This document shows positions 8,422 through 16,524 of a stretch of 64,000 nucleotides of DNA, one piece after another. Within the stretch, counting starts at the first letter, position 1; every line of letters begins with the position of its first letter. The position numbers were made by a program, and so were the translations under genes. The stretch lies in NCBI GenBank assembly GCA_017938285.1, contig JAGBBW010000095.1, positions 1-64,000 on the forward strand. Direction: 5' to 3'. The notes under the pieces are model-generated. The model worked only from the letters and a program-made list of their open reading frames with translations. It had not been told where the DNA came from and searched no databases. The DNA is from Lachnospiraceae bacterium. Lineage in GTDB: Bacteria; Bacillota; Clostridia; Lachnospirales; Lachnospiraceae.

Positions 8422-9012
8422 GTGGTGGAATATAAAATTGTAGAATATGGAAGCTTAAATGAGTTTCAAAAGAAACAGGCTGTTGAATTGTTTATGGAAG
8501 GATTTGGTCATTTTATGACATTTTCAAAAGATGAAGACTTAAAAAGAAAGTTATTTCTTGAAATATTTCATGATTCTTTGTTTAAGTGTTATGTGAAAGA
8601 GGAAAAAGTATTAGGGCTGATGGGAATCGCTACAAACAAGATGCGACCATTGAACTTTGATTATGATTTGTGTATAAAATATTTTGGAAAGCTTAAAGGC
8701 ACTATACTTTGTAAACAAATGAATGCCATATTTCAAACGCCTGTAGTAAAATCAGAGAATGAGTTATATATAGATATCCTGGTAACGGGAAGTAAGGCGA
8801 GAAGACAAGGTGTTGGTACGGCACTTTTAAATCATGCATTTGAAATAGAGGAATATACAGTTTGGTCCGTGGAAGCATTTTCTAATAATCAGGCGGCAAT
8901 AAGTTTATATGAAAAAAATGGTTTTAGAATAGATAAAAGCAAAAAAATATCGCTGATGCGTTTCTTAGGAGCAGGCTATCCGATAAGACTGAGAAAAAGT
9001 AGTGGAAAATAG
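8422..9012 (+). CDS. GNAT-family N-acetyltransferase
   Basis: About 196 residues. The acetyl-CoA-binding motif A is GSKARRQGVGTALL, matching Q/R-x-x-G-x-G/A. The later AAISLYEKNGF segment is the usual GNAT motif B. The substrate is unknown. The frame is open back to ATG 8377, but that codon lies inside the upstream broken gene with no ribosome site. The GTG codons at 8422 and 8425 follow GGGGATAAT with reasonable spacing, so 8422 is chosen. It is probably in one unit with the PadR regulator and the broken membrane protein. Confidence 0.8.
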   Translation: MVEYKIVEYGSLNEFQKKQAVELFMEGFGHFMTFSKDEDLKRKLFLEIFHDSLFKCYVKEEKVLGLMGIATNKMRPLNFDYDLCIKYFGKLKGTILCKQMNAIFQTPVVKSENELYIDILVTGSKARRQGVGTALLNHAFEIEEYTVWSVEAFSNNQAAISLYEKNGFRIDKSKKISLMRFLGAGYPIRLRKSSGK

Positions 9013-9127
9013 AGAGACATCTTTTTTACTAAGTCACAGTGAAAAATAGTGTAAAAATAGTGAAAAAATAATGGAATTTTTTTATTCTGTAAGGTATACT
9101 ATTTTTGATGAAAACTTCGAGGAAAGG

Positions 9128-10237
9128 GTGATACTTATTATAAAGGTTACTTTAACCAATGACATATTGAAGAAAATATCATCGATTGATGAAAACCGTT
9201 TTTCACTAAGCACAATAGAACTGCCTCCTATGACCAAAAACAGATTGCGAAAGAATTCCAAGAAAAAAAGTTCCTATGCTTCAAATAAAATTGAGGGAAA
9301 TCCACTTACGGAGCAGCAGGCAGAGGAAGCTATTGAGAGAGATGAGCATAAGCATTTTTTGAAGCCGGAACAGGAAATTAGAAATTATTTTCTGGCATTA
9401 AATTTGCTGGAGGAAAAGCTGAAGAGAAAAGAAGTGTTTTCGAAAAAAATGATTCTCGAAGTACAGGCTATGGTGGAAAAGGGAGCCTCAGAAGAGAAGA
9501 TAGGTCTCAGGGGACCGATGCCACCAGGGGTACTATTTGCGGTATATGATTCGGCAAGTGGAACTCCGGACTACATTCCACCAGAATATAGTGACATTCC
9601 AGAGCTGTTGGATGAGCTGGTGGAGTATGTGAATACAACAGATGATCATCCGTTGATAATTGCGGCAGTAGTTCATTATCAACTGGTTACGATTCATCCT
9701 TTTGAAGATGGAAACGGAAGAACAGCGAGACTTATGTCAGGGTATATACTTGATTTCTACGGATACGGATTTAATGGAATTGGTTCGCTGGAAGAATATT
9801 TTGCTTATGACCCTGATGAGTATTATGACGCACTTCAGATGGGGTTGCCAGTATTGTATTATTCAGGAAGAGAAAATCCACCACATCCAGAGATCTGGGT
9901 AAATTATTTTCTTCGTATGGTGGAGTTATATTCAAAAAAGGTATATGAATTATCAAAAGGAGCACAGGCGGATGAGCTGGATGGCAGTCTGTCTTACCTG
10001 AATACAAAAGAAAAGGAGTTACTGGTTTTTCTTTTGAAAAAGAGATTGTTAGAGTTTACGCCAATCGCTGTAAGCAGGATGTTCGGTGTAACCAGTAAAA
10101 CAATTATTAACCGTTGTGTAAAGCTTACGAATAACGGTTTTTTAGTTCCCAATATTGTAAGTCAGAGGATTCGCTCCTATTCATTAAGTGAGTTCGCAAA
10201 GAGGAACGAAAAAAGTATTATTTCGAAGATTAGTTGA
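9128..10237 (+). CDS. Fic-domain protein (class II, with inhibitory helix)
   Basis: A Fic protein, a family whose members usually transfer AMP from ATP to target proteins. The complete active-site loop HPFEDGNGRTARL has the catalytic histidine at codon 209 counted from ATG 9071. The N-terminal inhibitory motif S-x-x-x-E-G (SNKIEG) at codons 71-76 defines a self-inhibited class II enzyme. A C-terminal helix-turn-helix-like region (VSRMFGVTSKTIINRCVKL) follows. The start is uncertain. ATG 9071 has no ribosome site and lies before a TATACT box (9105-9110). GTG 9128 abuts GAGGAAAG. Short AAAATAGTG repeats at 9040-9062 may be operator half-sites. The target is unknown. Confidence 0.82.
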   Translation: MILIIKVTLTNDILKKISSIDENRFSLSTIELPPMTKNRLRKNSKKKSSYASNKIEGNPLTEQQAEEAIERDEHKHFLKPEQEIRNYFLALNLLEEKLKRKEVFSKKMILEVQAMVEKGASEEKIGLRGPMPPGVLFAVYDSASGTPDYIPPEYSDIPELLDELVEYVNTTDDHPLIIAAVVHYQLVTIHPFEDGNGRTARLMSGYILDFYGYGFNGIGSLEEYFAYDPDEYYDALQMGLPVLYYSGRENPPHPEIWVNYFLRMVELYSKKVYELSKGAQADELDGSLSYLNTKEKELLVFLLKKRLLEFTPIAVSRMFGVTSKTIINRCVKLTNNGFLVPNIVSQRIRSYSLSEFAKRNEKSIISKIS

Positions 10238-10294
10238 AAACATGCAGGATTTTAAACGCTTAACTTACCAAAGTAATTATAAAGGTAAAGAGAG

Positions 10295-11317
10295 ATGGAA
10301 GGTAGAAGAGTAGAGATAACAAACAAAAAAACAGAAACAAAAGCCGGCGGAAATCAGTTTCTTACAGCAGCAGATACAACCAGTAAGGAGAATACAGCGA
10401 ATCAGTCCCAACCAGTCACATGTTCCGAAGGCTGCACACAATGTCCAAGAAACTGCAAAAAGTCGCGCCTGGAGGGCGATACGTCCTCTTACGGTTATTG
10501 TCAGGTGTCCGTCCTGCCGAGAGTGGCAAGGGCGGCGCTTCACTTTTGGGAAGAACCCTGCATTTCCGGGGAGGAAGGTTCCGGGACGGTATTTTTTTCA
10601 GGGTGTAATCTGCGCTGTGTGTATTGTCAGAATGTGGAGATTGCGGCGGGAGTCCGGGGAAAGACAATTTCCATTGAGCGGCTTTCTGAGATTTTTCTGG
10701 AATTGCAGGAAAAGGGTGCAAACAATATTAATCTGGTGACGCCATCCCACTATTATCCGCAGATTAAGGAAGCGCTGCTTTTGGTGAAGGGGAAACTTCG
10801 CATCCCGGTAATTGCCAATACCTCTTCTTATGATTCTGTGGAAGTGTTGCGGGAGATGGAAGGACTGATTGACATTTATCTGGCAGATTATAAGTATGCC
10901 AGCAAAGAGCTGGCGGCAAAATATTCCCATGCGGCGGATTATCCCAAGGTGGCAGCGAAAGCTTTACAGGAAATGTTCCGGCAGGTGGGAGAGCCGGTGT
11001 TTGATGAAGAGGGCCGTATGCAGAGGGGAATGATTGTGCGTCATCTGCTGCTTCCGGGCTGTGGGGAAGATTCCAGGGCGGTACTGGACTATTTATATGG
11101 CACTTTTGGAGATTCCATTTATATCAGTATTATGAACCAGTACACACCTCTTCCACATGTGAGTGGGTATCCGGAGTTAAATATGGGGATAACTGAGGAA
11201 GAATACGAAGAAATTGTGGATTACGCCATTGAACTTGGCATCGAGAATGGATTTATCCAGGAGGGAGAAACGGCAGAGGAAAGTTTTATTCCGGCTTTTG
11301 ATGGTGAGGGTGTGTAA
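10295..11317 (+). CDS. Radical SAM protein of the PflX type
   Basis: A 340-residue protein with the radical SAM cluster motif CNLRCVYC in FFSGCNLRCVYCQN. An N-terminal cysteine cluster GCTQCPRNC precedes it, as in PflX-like relatives of pyruvate formate-lyase activase (COG1313). It should bind a 4Fe-4S cluster and S-adenosylmethionine. The true substrate of this family is not established, and no glycyl-radical enzyme gene is adjacent. The first 35 residues are a polar, low-complexity extension rich in Thr, Asn and Gln. The start has AAAGGTAAAGAG upstream. It is followed by a large terminator hairpin. Confidence 0.85.
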   Translation: MEGRRVEITNKKTETKAGGNQFLTAADTTSKENTANQSQPVTCSEGCTQCPRNCKKSRLEGDTSSYGYCQVSVLPRVARAALHFWEEPCISGEEGSGTVFFSGCNLRCVYCQNVEIAAGVRGKTISIERLSEIFLELQEKGANNINLVTPSHYYPQIKEALLLVKGKLRIPVIANTSSYDSVEVLREMEGLIDIYLADYKYASKELAAKYSHAADYPKVAAKALQEMFRQVGEPVFDEEGRMQRGMIVRHLLLPGCGEDSRAVLDYLYGTFGDSIYISIMNQYTPLPHVSGYPELNMGITEEEYEEIVDYAIELGIENGFIQEGETAEESFIPAFDGEGV

Positions 11318-11344
11318 TAGTTTGAACTAAAGGGTAATAAAAAT

Positions 11345-11409
11345 ACCTGGTTCTGAGGTTCACGAAAAAGTCTGTCTTTTTGAGGTTCCCTCAGAATCAG
11401 GTGTTTTTT
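11345..11409 (+). terminator. Long terminator hairpin after the radical SAM gene
   Basis: ACCTGGTTCTGAGG (11345-11358) pairs with CCTCAGAATCAGGT (11389-11402) around a 30-nt loop. GTTTTTTG follows. Confidence 0.72.
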
Positions 11410-11410
11410 G

Positions 11411-11555
11411 TGATATAGGAAAGTATTCTTTCCTATATCACAAAAATGCTCCGCAAGGATAAAGCGAAATTTTGAATTTCGCTTGCACTCGCGCGAAGAT
11501 GAGGTTTGTCGCAAGCGACCGCGCTCGGCGCGAGAGTTCTACAAGCAGAACTCTT
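11411..11555. repeat. Cluster of short palindromes
   Basis: Three successive inverted repeats are visible: TGATATAGGAAAG/CTTTCCTATATCA (11411-11440), AAGCGAAATT/AATTTCGCTT (about 11462-11484) and GAGTTCT/AGAACTC (11534-11553). GC-rich CGCGCGAAG and CGGCGCGAG stretches lie between the last two. No ORF is plausible. It resembles a composite intergenic repeat element and may also terminate the minus-strand gene to its right. Confidence 0.5.
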
Positions 11556-11587
11556 TGTTGTATATCTGCTTCTGGTCAGAAAAAGAA

Positions 11588-12028
11588 TTATTCGTTTACT
11601 TCACCGGCAATCGAATGCTGAATGTGTGGACCATGCTTTTGAATAAAATCCACATACTGCATAGCCTTATCCGGACCAACGGTAAAAGAAACATAGATGT
11701 TCTCTTTTAATTTTTTCTTTGATGGAGTCAGGTATTCTCCGCGCATTCCTTTTTTATTGGAATCTAATAGAGAGAAATTTCCCTTATATGTATTTACATA
11801 AGCGATATCCTGCAAATTCCATTTTTTATAACCGGTTAATGTACCTGAAGGAAGATAATAGAGCAGTTCTCCCCTGGCAGTAACAAACATGTTTTCAAAA
11901 GAATCCAGTGCCTGATATTTTTCGCTTATTTCCTTTAAAAATTTTTTGCTGGTATTTTTATCAGCCCATAAACAAACGATCAAAATGATTACAAATCCTG
12001 CTATAAGTATAATTCCTACTGGTGGCAT
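11588..12028 (-). CDS. Small membrane-anchored protein, unknown function
   Basis: A 146-residue protein. An N-terminal hydrophobic segment covers about residues 3-21, followed by a soluble basic domain with alternating short strands (ELLYYLPSGTLTGY..., NIYVSFTVG), as in small PH-like or YcxB-like folds. I cannot assign a family. ATG 12028 has GGAGG at a normal distance. A GTG one codon earlier is too close. It is transcribed toward the palindrome cluster and lies 52 bp after aroA on the same strand, so it may be the last gene of that unit. Confidence 0.6.
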   Translation of the reverse strand: MPPVGIILIAGFVIILIVCLWADKNTSKKFLKEISEKYQALDSFENMFVTARGELLYYLPSGTLTGYKKWNLQDIAYVNTYKGNFSLLDSNKKGMRGEYLTPSKKKLKENIYVSFTVGPDKAMQYVDFIQKHGPHIQHSIAGEVNE

Positions 12029-12080
12029 CACAAATCCTCCTTATTTGACAAACTATTTGTATTCTTTCCGACAGAAAATG

Positions 12081-13382
12081 TTAGCGGTACAGTTCCTCCA
12101 GCACCTCAAAATAGGTCTCAAATGTTTTTGCACAGCATTCTGCATTCTTAATGACAATTCCATCAGAACGCAGCCCCAGAAGGGAAAACGCCATCGCCAT
12201 ACGGTGGTCCTGATAGGTCTCAATTTCCGCTGCCTTTGGTATGCCAGGGAGAATCTCCATACCGTCACCATCGTTGATTTCCCGGCAGGAAATGCCCACT
12301 CTTGTCAGCTCGTTTAAAATAGCGTGCAGGCGGTCGCACTCCTGATACCGGATATGGGAAATGCCGGTGATAGTCGTTGGGGTTTCGGCAAACGGTGCAA
12401 TGGCAGCCAGCGTCATGGTCTGGTCGGAAAAGGCTCCTAAGTTTACCGTGACACCAGGGAAGCTGCGGTTTTCCGGTCCGGTGCAGACAAAACTTCCTTT
12501 GGAAGAATCGTAGGAAACGGTACAGTTCATCTGCTTTAATACATCCAGGAAACGTACATCTCCCTGCAGGGACTGTTCCGGAATATGTGGCACGGTCATG
12601 GAAATGCCAAGCAGTGGTGCCATGGCGTAGAAATAGCAGGCTGCGGACATATCCGGCTCGATAAAGTAATCTCTGGCGGTGTAGGTCTGGCCGCCTGGAA
12701 TAAAGAAGGTACTTTCATCACACTTTTCTACCCGGACACCAAACTGCTGCATCATGGCTACCGTCATATCAATGTAAGCCATGCCGTGGGTTCCGGTGAC
12801 ATGAACAGTGAAATCGGATGGAAACAGGCAGGCAGAAATGAGCAGGGCACTTAAAAACTGGCTGCTCTTGTCGATATCCACAGTAACCTCTGTGGCAGTC
12901 AGAGGAGCACTGTTTGCAAAGATTACCGGAAGAAAATCTTCTTTTTCCTCAAAAGAGAAGGTACTGCCAAGGGAAGAAAGGGCAGTGAACAGCTCCTTCA
13001 TTGGACGTTTCTTCATCTGCTCGGATGCGTCAATGCGGCAGTGACACTGGGAAATGCCAAGGAATGCCGTTAAAAATCTGGCAGCAGTACCGGCACTTCC
13101 TACATTAATGGTGGCATCCGGTTTTGGAATGATGCCGCCTTCTCCATAAACGGTGACCTGTTTCTGTTCTTCGTTAATTTCTACCTGAAAACCAAGGGAG
13201 ACGAGGCTTTGTAAAAAATGTCTCGAATCATCAGAAAAAAGCACGCCGGAGAGGGTGCTTTTTCCTTTTGCCAGAGCGGCAAGCAGAAGTGCCCGGTTCG
13301 TAATGCTCTTCGAGCCGGGTACTTCTACACTATATTCTGTTTTATGGTGTTCAGGAAATGGTCTGACTGCAATGTCTGGCAT
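12081..13382 (-). CDS. aroA: 3-phosphoshikimate 1-carboxyvinyltransferase (EPSP synthase)
   Basis: A 433-residue cytoplasmic enzyme of the shikimate pathway. It joins phosphoenolpyruvate to shikimate 3-phosphate. Visible family motifs are VPGSKSITNRALLLAALA at the N-terminus, NVGSAGTAARFL for PEP binding, SDQTMTLAAIAPFA, RYQECDRL and DHRMAMAFSLLGL near the C-terminus. The length is normal. ATGGAGA precedes the start by six bases. No other aromatic pathway gene is adjacent. Confidence 0.96.
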   Translation of the reverse strand: MPDIAVRPFPEHHKTEYSVEVPGSKSITNRALLLAALAKGKSTLSGVLFSDDSRHFLQSLVSLGFQVEINEEQKQVTVYGEGGIIPKPDATINVGSAGTAARFLTAFLGISQCHCRIDASEQMKKRPMKELFTALSSLGSTFSFEEKEDFLPVIFANSAPLTATEVTVDIDKSSQFLSALLISACLFPSDFTVHVTGTHGMAYIDMTVAMMQQFGVRVEKCDESTFFIPGGQTYTARDYFIEPDMSAACYFYAMAPLLGISMTVPHIPEQSLQGDVRFLDVLKQMNCTVSYDSSKGSFVCTGPENRSFPGVTVNLGAFSDQTMTLAAIAPFAETPTTITGISHIRYQECDRLHAILNELTRVGISCREINDGDGMEILPGIPKAAEIETYQDHRMAMAFSLLGLRSDGIVIKNAECCAKTFETYFEVLEELYR

Positions 13383-13489
13383 AGATATTCTCCATTTCTT
13401 TATAATATAGTGCGGTTTTGCTGTTATGGTTCTGTGACAGCAGTAAAGGGTGACTGTACAGGTCAGAACAGGTTACAGCAAATGAGTTA

Positions 13490-14515
13490 TTAATAAATTG
13501 GTACAAGATAAATGGTATCATTGAAATCGTCATAATTTAATAAGTATCTGCCCAGGGCGCCGTTATGTTCTTCTGCAACTAAAAGCAGATTGGATAAACC
13601 ATCCTCAGAAAGAGTAATCTGGATGGACAGGAACTCATTGGCACCGATATCGCTGCTGTACGCCAGAGGCTGTTCCAGATTATAGGACAGGCTTGCGAAA
13701 TCCGATTCGTATAAACCGAGGCTTAACAGGTCCTTGGAAGAGGAAAATAAGTAGGTGGTGCCATTTTCATTAATGGTCCAGTTATCTGCAATCTGGATAT
13801 CCTCGACACTGTTTACCTTAACAAGATCCAGAACCGCTGTGGCAGCCGGAAGTTCAACCTCTGGTTCTTCTGTTTCTACCGTATCAGCCACAACTTCACT
13901 TTCTTCAATCATGGAGATGGAAAGAATGACAGGCTGGTTTTCAGCAAGAACAGTTCCGTTTTCATCTTCGACAATGGCGTTGAAGCAGATATTGTCTACA
14001 ACATCCATGCCGCCAACGACTTTACCGAAGCCGGCATAGACACCATCCAGGGAAGTACTGTCTTCCTGCACAATAAAGAACTGGGAAGAGGCACTGTCAT
14101 ACTCTTCAGTACGTGCCATGGAAATGGTGCCGCGGACATGACTGATTGGGTTATTAAAGCTGTTTAATGCAAATTCGCCCGGAACCTCGTAAGTGGAACC
14201 GCCGGTACTGTCTCCATTCGGGTCACCGCCCTGCATCATGAAGCCGTCAATAATGCGGTGGAAGGTAAGACCGTCGTAAAAACCTTCTTTGACAAGAGTA
14301 ACAAAATTTGTCACGGTAGCCGGTGCGGCGTCCGCATACAGTTCCAGATAAATCGGGTCATAGTCCGCTAGTTCAATCATTGCGTAGTATGTGCCGGATA
14401 AATAGTTGCTGGAATCAAAATTTGGGTTATTCTCTGTTTCCTCTTTTCCACAGCCTGCAAGCAGGAACAGGGAAAGTAAAGAGAGCAGACAGAGGGTCCA
14501 GATTCTCTTTTTCAT
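13490..14515 (-). CDS. Cyclophilin-type peptidyl-prolyl isomerase lipoprotein
   Basis: A 341-residue exported lipoprotein. The signal peptide ends in the lipobox LLAGC, with the lipidated cysteine near residue 22. Residues about 45-200 form a cyclophilin domain (FHRIIDGFMMQGGDP, SSQFFIV, GFGKVVGGMDVVDNI), which assists proline isomerisation during folding outside the membrane. The last 120 residues are an acidic linker and an extra domain (DNWTINENGTTYLFS...) that I do not recognise. AAAGGAGCG precedes the start. Confidence 0.92.
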   Translation of the reverse strand: MKKRIWTLCLLSLLSLFLLAGCGKEETENNPNFDSSNYLSGTYYAMIELADYDPIYLELYADAAPATVTNFVTLVKEGFYDGLTFHRIIDGFMMQGGDPNGDSTGGSTYEVPGEFALNSFNNPISHVRGTISMARTEEYDSASSQFFIVQEDSTSLDGVYAGFGKVVGGMDVVDNICFNAIVEDENGTVLAENQPVILSISMIEESEVVADTVETEEPEVELPAATAVLDLVKVNSVEDIQIADNWTINENGTTYLFSSSKDLLSLGLYESDFASLSYNLEQPLAYSSDIGANEFLSIQITLSEDGLSNLLLVAEEHNGALGRYLLNYDDFNDTIYLVPIY

Positions 14516-14549
14516 AAATAATACGCTCCTTTTTAATCACTTTCTATTA

Positions 14550-14588
14550 AGAACCGGGCGAAGTGCCAGAGGTAGTCTGCCCGGTTCT
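14550..14588 (-). terminator. Hairpin after the ABC exporter operon
   Basis: GAACCGGGC pairs with GCCCGGTTC around a 19-nt loop. On the minus strand it is followed by TTAATAG, so it is a weak terminator lacking a clean T-run. Confidence 0.5.
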
Positions 14589-14667
14589 CTGTAATCAACG
14601 AAGCACATTTTGCCGTAATTTTGGGGCAGAACTGTGTCAAAAGTAATAACTATTCATGAAATAATTG

Positions 14668-16446
14668 TTATGCAATGTTTTTAAACTGTGCCATGTAAAG
14701 GTCGTAATACGCACCTTTCTTTGCCAGAAGCTCTTTTGCCGTACCCGCTTCCACAATGCCGCCTTTGTCAATGACAAAGATGCGGTCTGCTTTCTGGATG
14801 GTGGAAAGGCGGTGCGCAATGACAAAGGAGGTCCGGCCCTTTAACAGTACTTCGATACCTGCCTGTACCATAAGCTCGGTGTGGGTATCAATGCTGGAGG
14901 TTGCTTCGTCCAGGATTAAAATTTTCGGCATGGATACCATGGTGCGGGCGAAGGCCAGCAGCTGTCTCTGTCCGATGGAAAGTCCGGCACCACGTTCCTT
15001 TAACTCGGTGTCGTAGCCTTTTTCCATTTTCATAATGAAGTCGTGGGCATCCACTGCTTTGGCAGCAGCAATGATTTCTTCATCGGTGGCATCCAGCTTG
15101 CCGTAGCGGATGTTGTCCTTAATTGTACCAGTAAACAGGAAATTGTCCTGGGTCATGACACCCATCTGTGCCCGGAGACTTTCCAGGGAAACATCCCGCA
15201 GGTCGTGTCCGTCCACCAGAATCCGGCCCTGCTGTACATCATAGAAGCGGCTGATAAGGTTGACAATGGTGGTTTTTCCGGCACCGGTCGGACCAACCAG
15301 GGCAATGGTTTCGCCAGGGTTAATGTGGAAACTGACATTATTCAGCACTTTGCTGTTTTCATCATAGGCAAAGGAAACGTTTTCAAAATCCACACTTCCT
15401 TTGATATCCGGAAGTTCGATAACATTGTCCCTGTCTGCAATTTCTGGTTTGGTGTCCAGAATTTCGAAGATACGCTCGGCACCGGTAATATTGGTAATCA
15501 GCTGGTTATAAAAGTTTCCAAGGTTCGCAATCGGATTCCAGAACATGGAGATGTAACTGGAAAAGGCAATTAGTGTACCAACCGGAGCCGCCTCTGCACC
15601 AATGAGCTTAACGCCGGTGTAATAAAGGCAGATGGTGCCAAGACCCCAGCAGAAGTCAATGACAGAGCCGAACGCATCGTTATAGGTAACGGCACGTTTA
15701 AAGGAATGGTACTGCTGGTTTAACAGGTCGTGGAAGGTCTCTCTTGTTTCTTCTTCTGCACCGAAGCTCTGGACAATACGCATACCGGAAACATCTTCAT
15801 GGATGAACGCATTTAAGTTGGAGGACTTTTTCCGGTGAATCTGCCAGAGCTTGTGGGAGTGGTACTGGATGAAAAACAGTCCCGCTACCAGAAGAGGCAG
15901 ACTAATCATGGCGGCAAGAGCAAGCTGCCAGTTCTTCACAAACATAATCACAACAACTGCAATCAGGGTGACAAATTCTGGCAGCAGGGTAGTGACAAAG
16001 TTGGAAAGGACATTCTTTAAGGAATTGACATCACCAATCAGACGGGCAAGAATTTTGCCGGTCGGACGGCTGTCAAAAAACTGAAAGCCCAGAGTCTGGA
16101 TGTGCACAAACAGCTCCTGACGGATTTTCACAAGAATGTCGTTGGACATAAGGGACATTAAGTACATACGCAGCTTGACCAGCAGAATGAGGATGACATT
16201 CAGCACTAAAAACAGCAGTGCAAGCCTGGTGAGACTGTCCATGTCCTTGTTATCAATGTGGACATTGATAGCCCGCTCCACCATTAATGGGTTAATGATG
16301 GAGATGGTAATGCTGCCCGCCATGACAAGCAGGACAGCGGCAATCAGTCCTTTGTACTGGAATAAATATTTCATAAGACGAAGCAGGGTCTGCAGTTTAC
16401 CTGCGGTAACAAGGCTCTCGTCTTCTTTTACGGAATTTATTGCCAT
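14668..16446 (-). CDS. ABC exporter half-transporter, BmrD-like subunit
   Basis: A 592-residue protein with an N-terminal six-helix exporter domain (about residues 25-320) and an ATPase domain. Walker A is VGPTGAGKTT, the signature is LSIGQRQLLAFAR (ISIGQ-like) and Walker B ILILDEATSSID keeps the catalytic glutamate. The H loop is IAHRLST. It pairs with the gene immediately upstream, 78 bp away, as a heterodimer of the BmrC/BmrD (YheI/YheH), LmrC/D type. These export drugs and other hydrophobic compounds. GAAAGGAG precedes ATG 16446. Confidence 0.92.
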   Translation of the reverse strand: MAINSVKEDESLVTAGKLQTLLRLMKYLFQYKGLIAAVLLVMAGSITISIINPLMVERAINVHIDNKDMDSLTRLALLFLVLNVILILLVKLRMYLMSLMSNDILVKIRQELFVHIQTLGFQFFDSRPTGKILARLIGDVNSLKNVLSNFVTTLLPEFVTLIAVVVIMFVKNWQLALAAMISLPLLVAGLFFIQYHSHKLWQIHRKKSSNLNAFIHEDVSGMRIVQSFGAEEETRETFHDLLNQQYHSFKRAVTYNDAFGSVIDFCWGLGTICLYYTGVKLIGAEAAPVGTLIAFSSYISMFWNPIANLGNFYNQLITNITGAERIFEILDTKPEIADRDNVIELPDIKGSVDFENVSFAYDENSKVLNNVSFHINPGETIALVGPTGAGKTTIVNLISRFYDVQQGRILVDGHDLRDVSLESLRAQMGVMTQDNFLFTGTIKDNIRYGKLDATDEEIIAAAKAVDAHDFIMKMEKGYDTELKERGAGLSIGQRQLLAFARTMVSMPKILILDEATSSIDTHTELMVQAGIEVLLKGRTSFVIAHRLSTIQKADRIFVIDKGGIVEAGTAKELLAKKGAYYDLYMAQFKNIA

Positions 16447-16524
16447 AATGGAGTTCTCCTTTCTAAGTCTGGTGATAAGAGAAGATTATATAATCTGTTA
16501 CATGGAGTTTTCAGGAAACAGGTA

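Noticed and set aside
15043..15573. A 176-codon frame opposite the ABC exporter gene
   Set aside because: It lies antisense to conserved Walker motifs and is a shadow of biased codon use.
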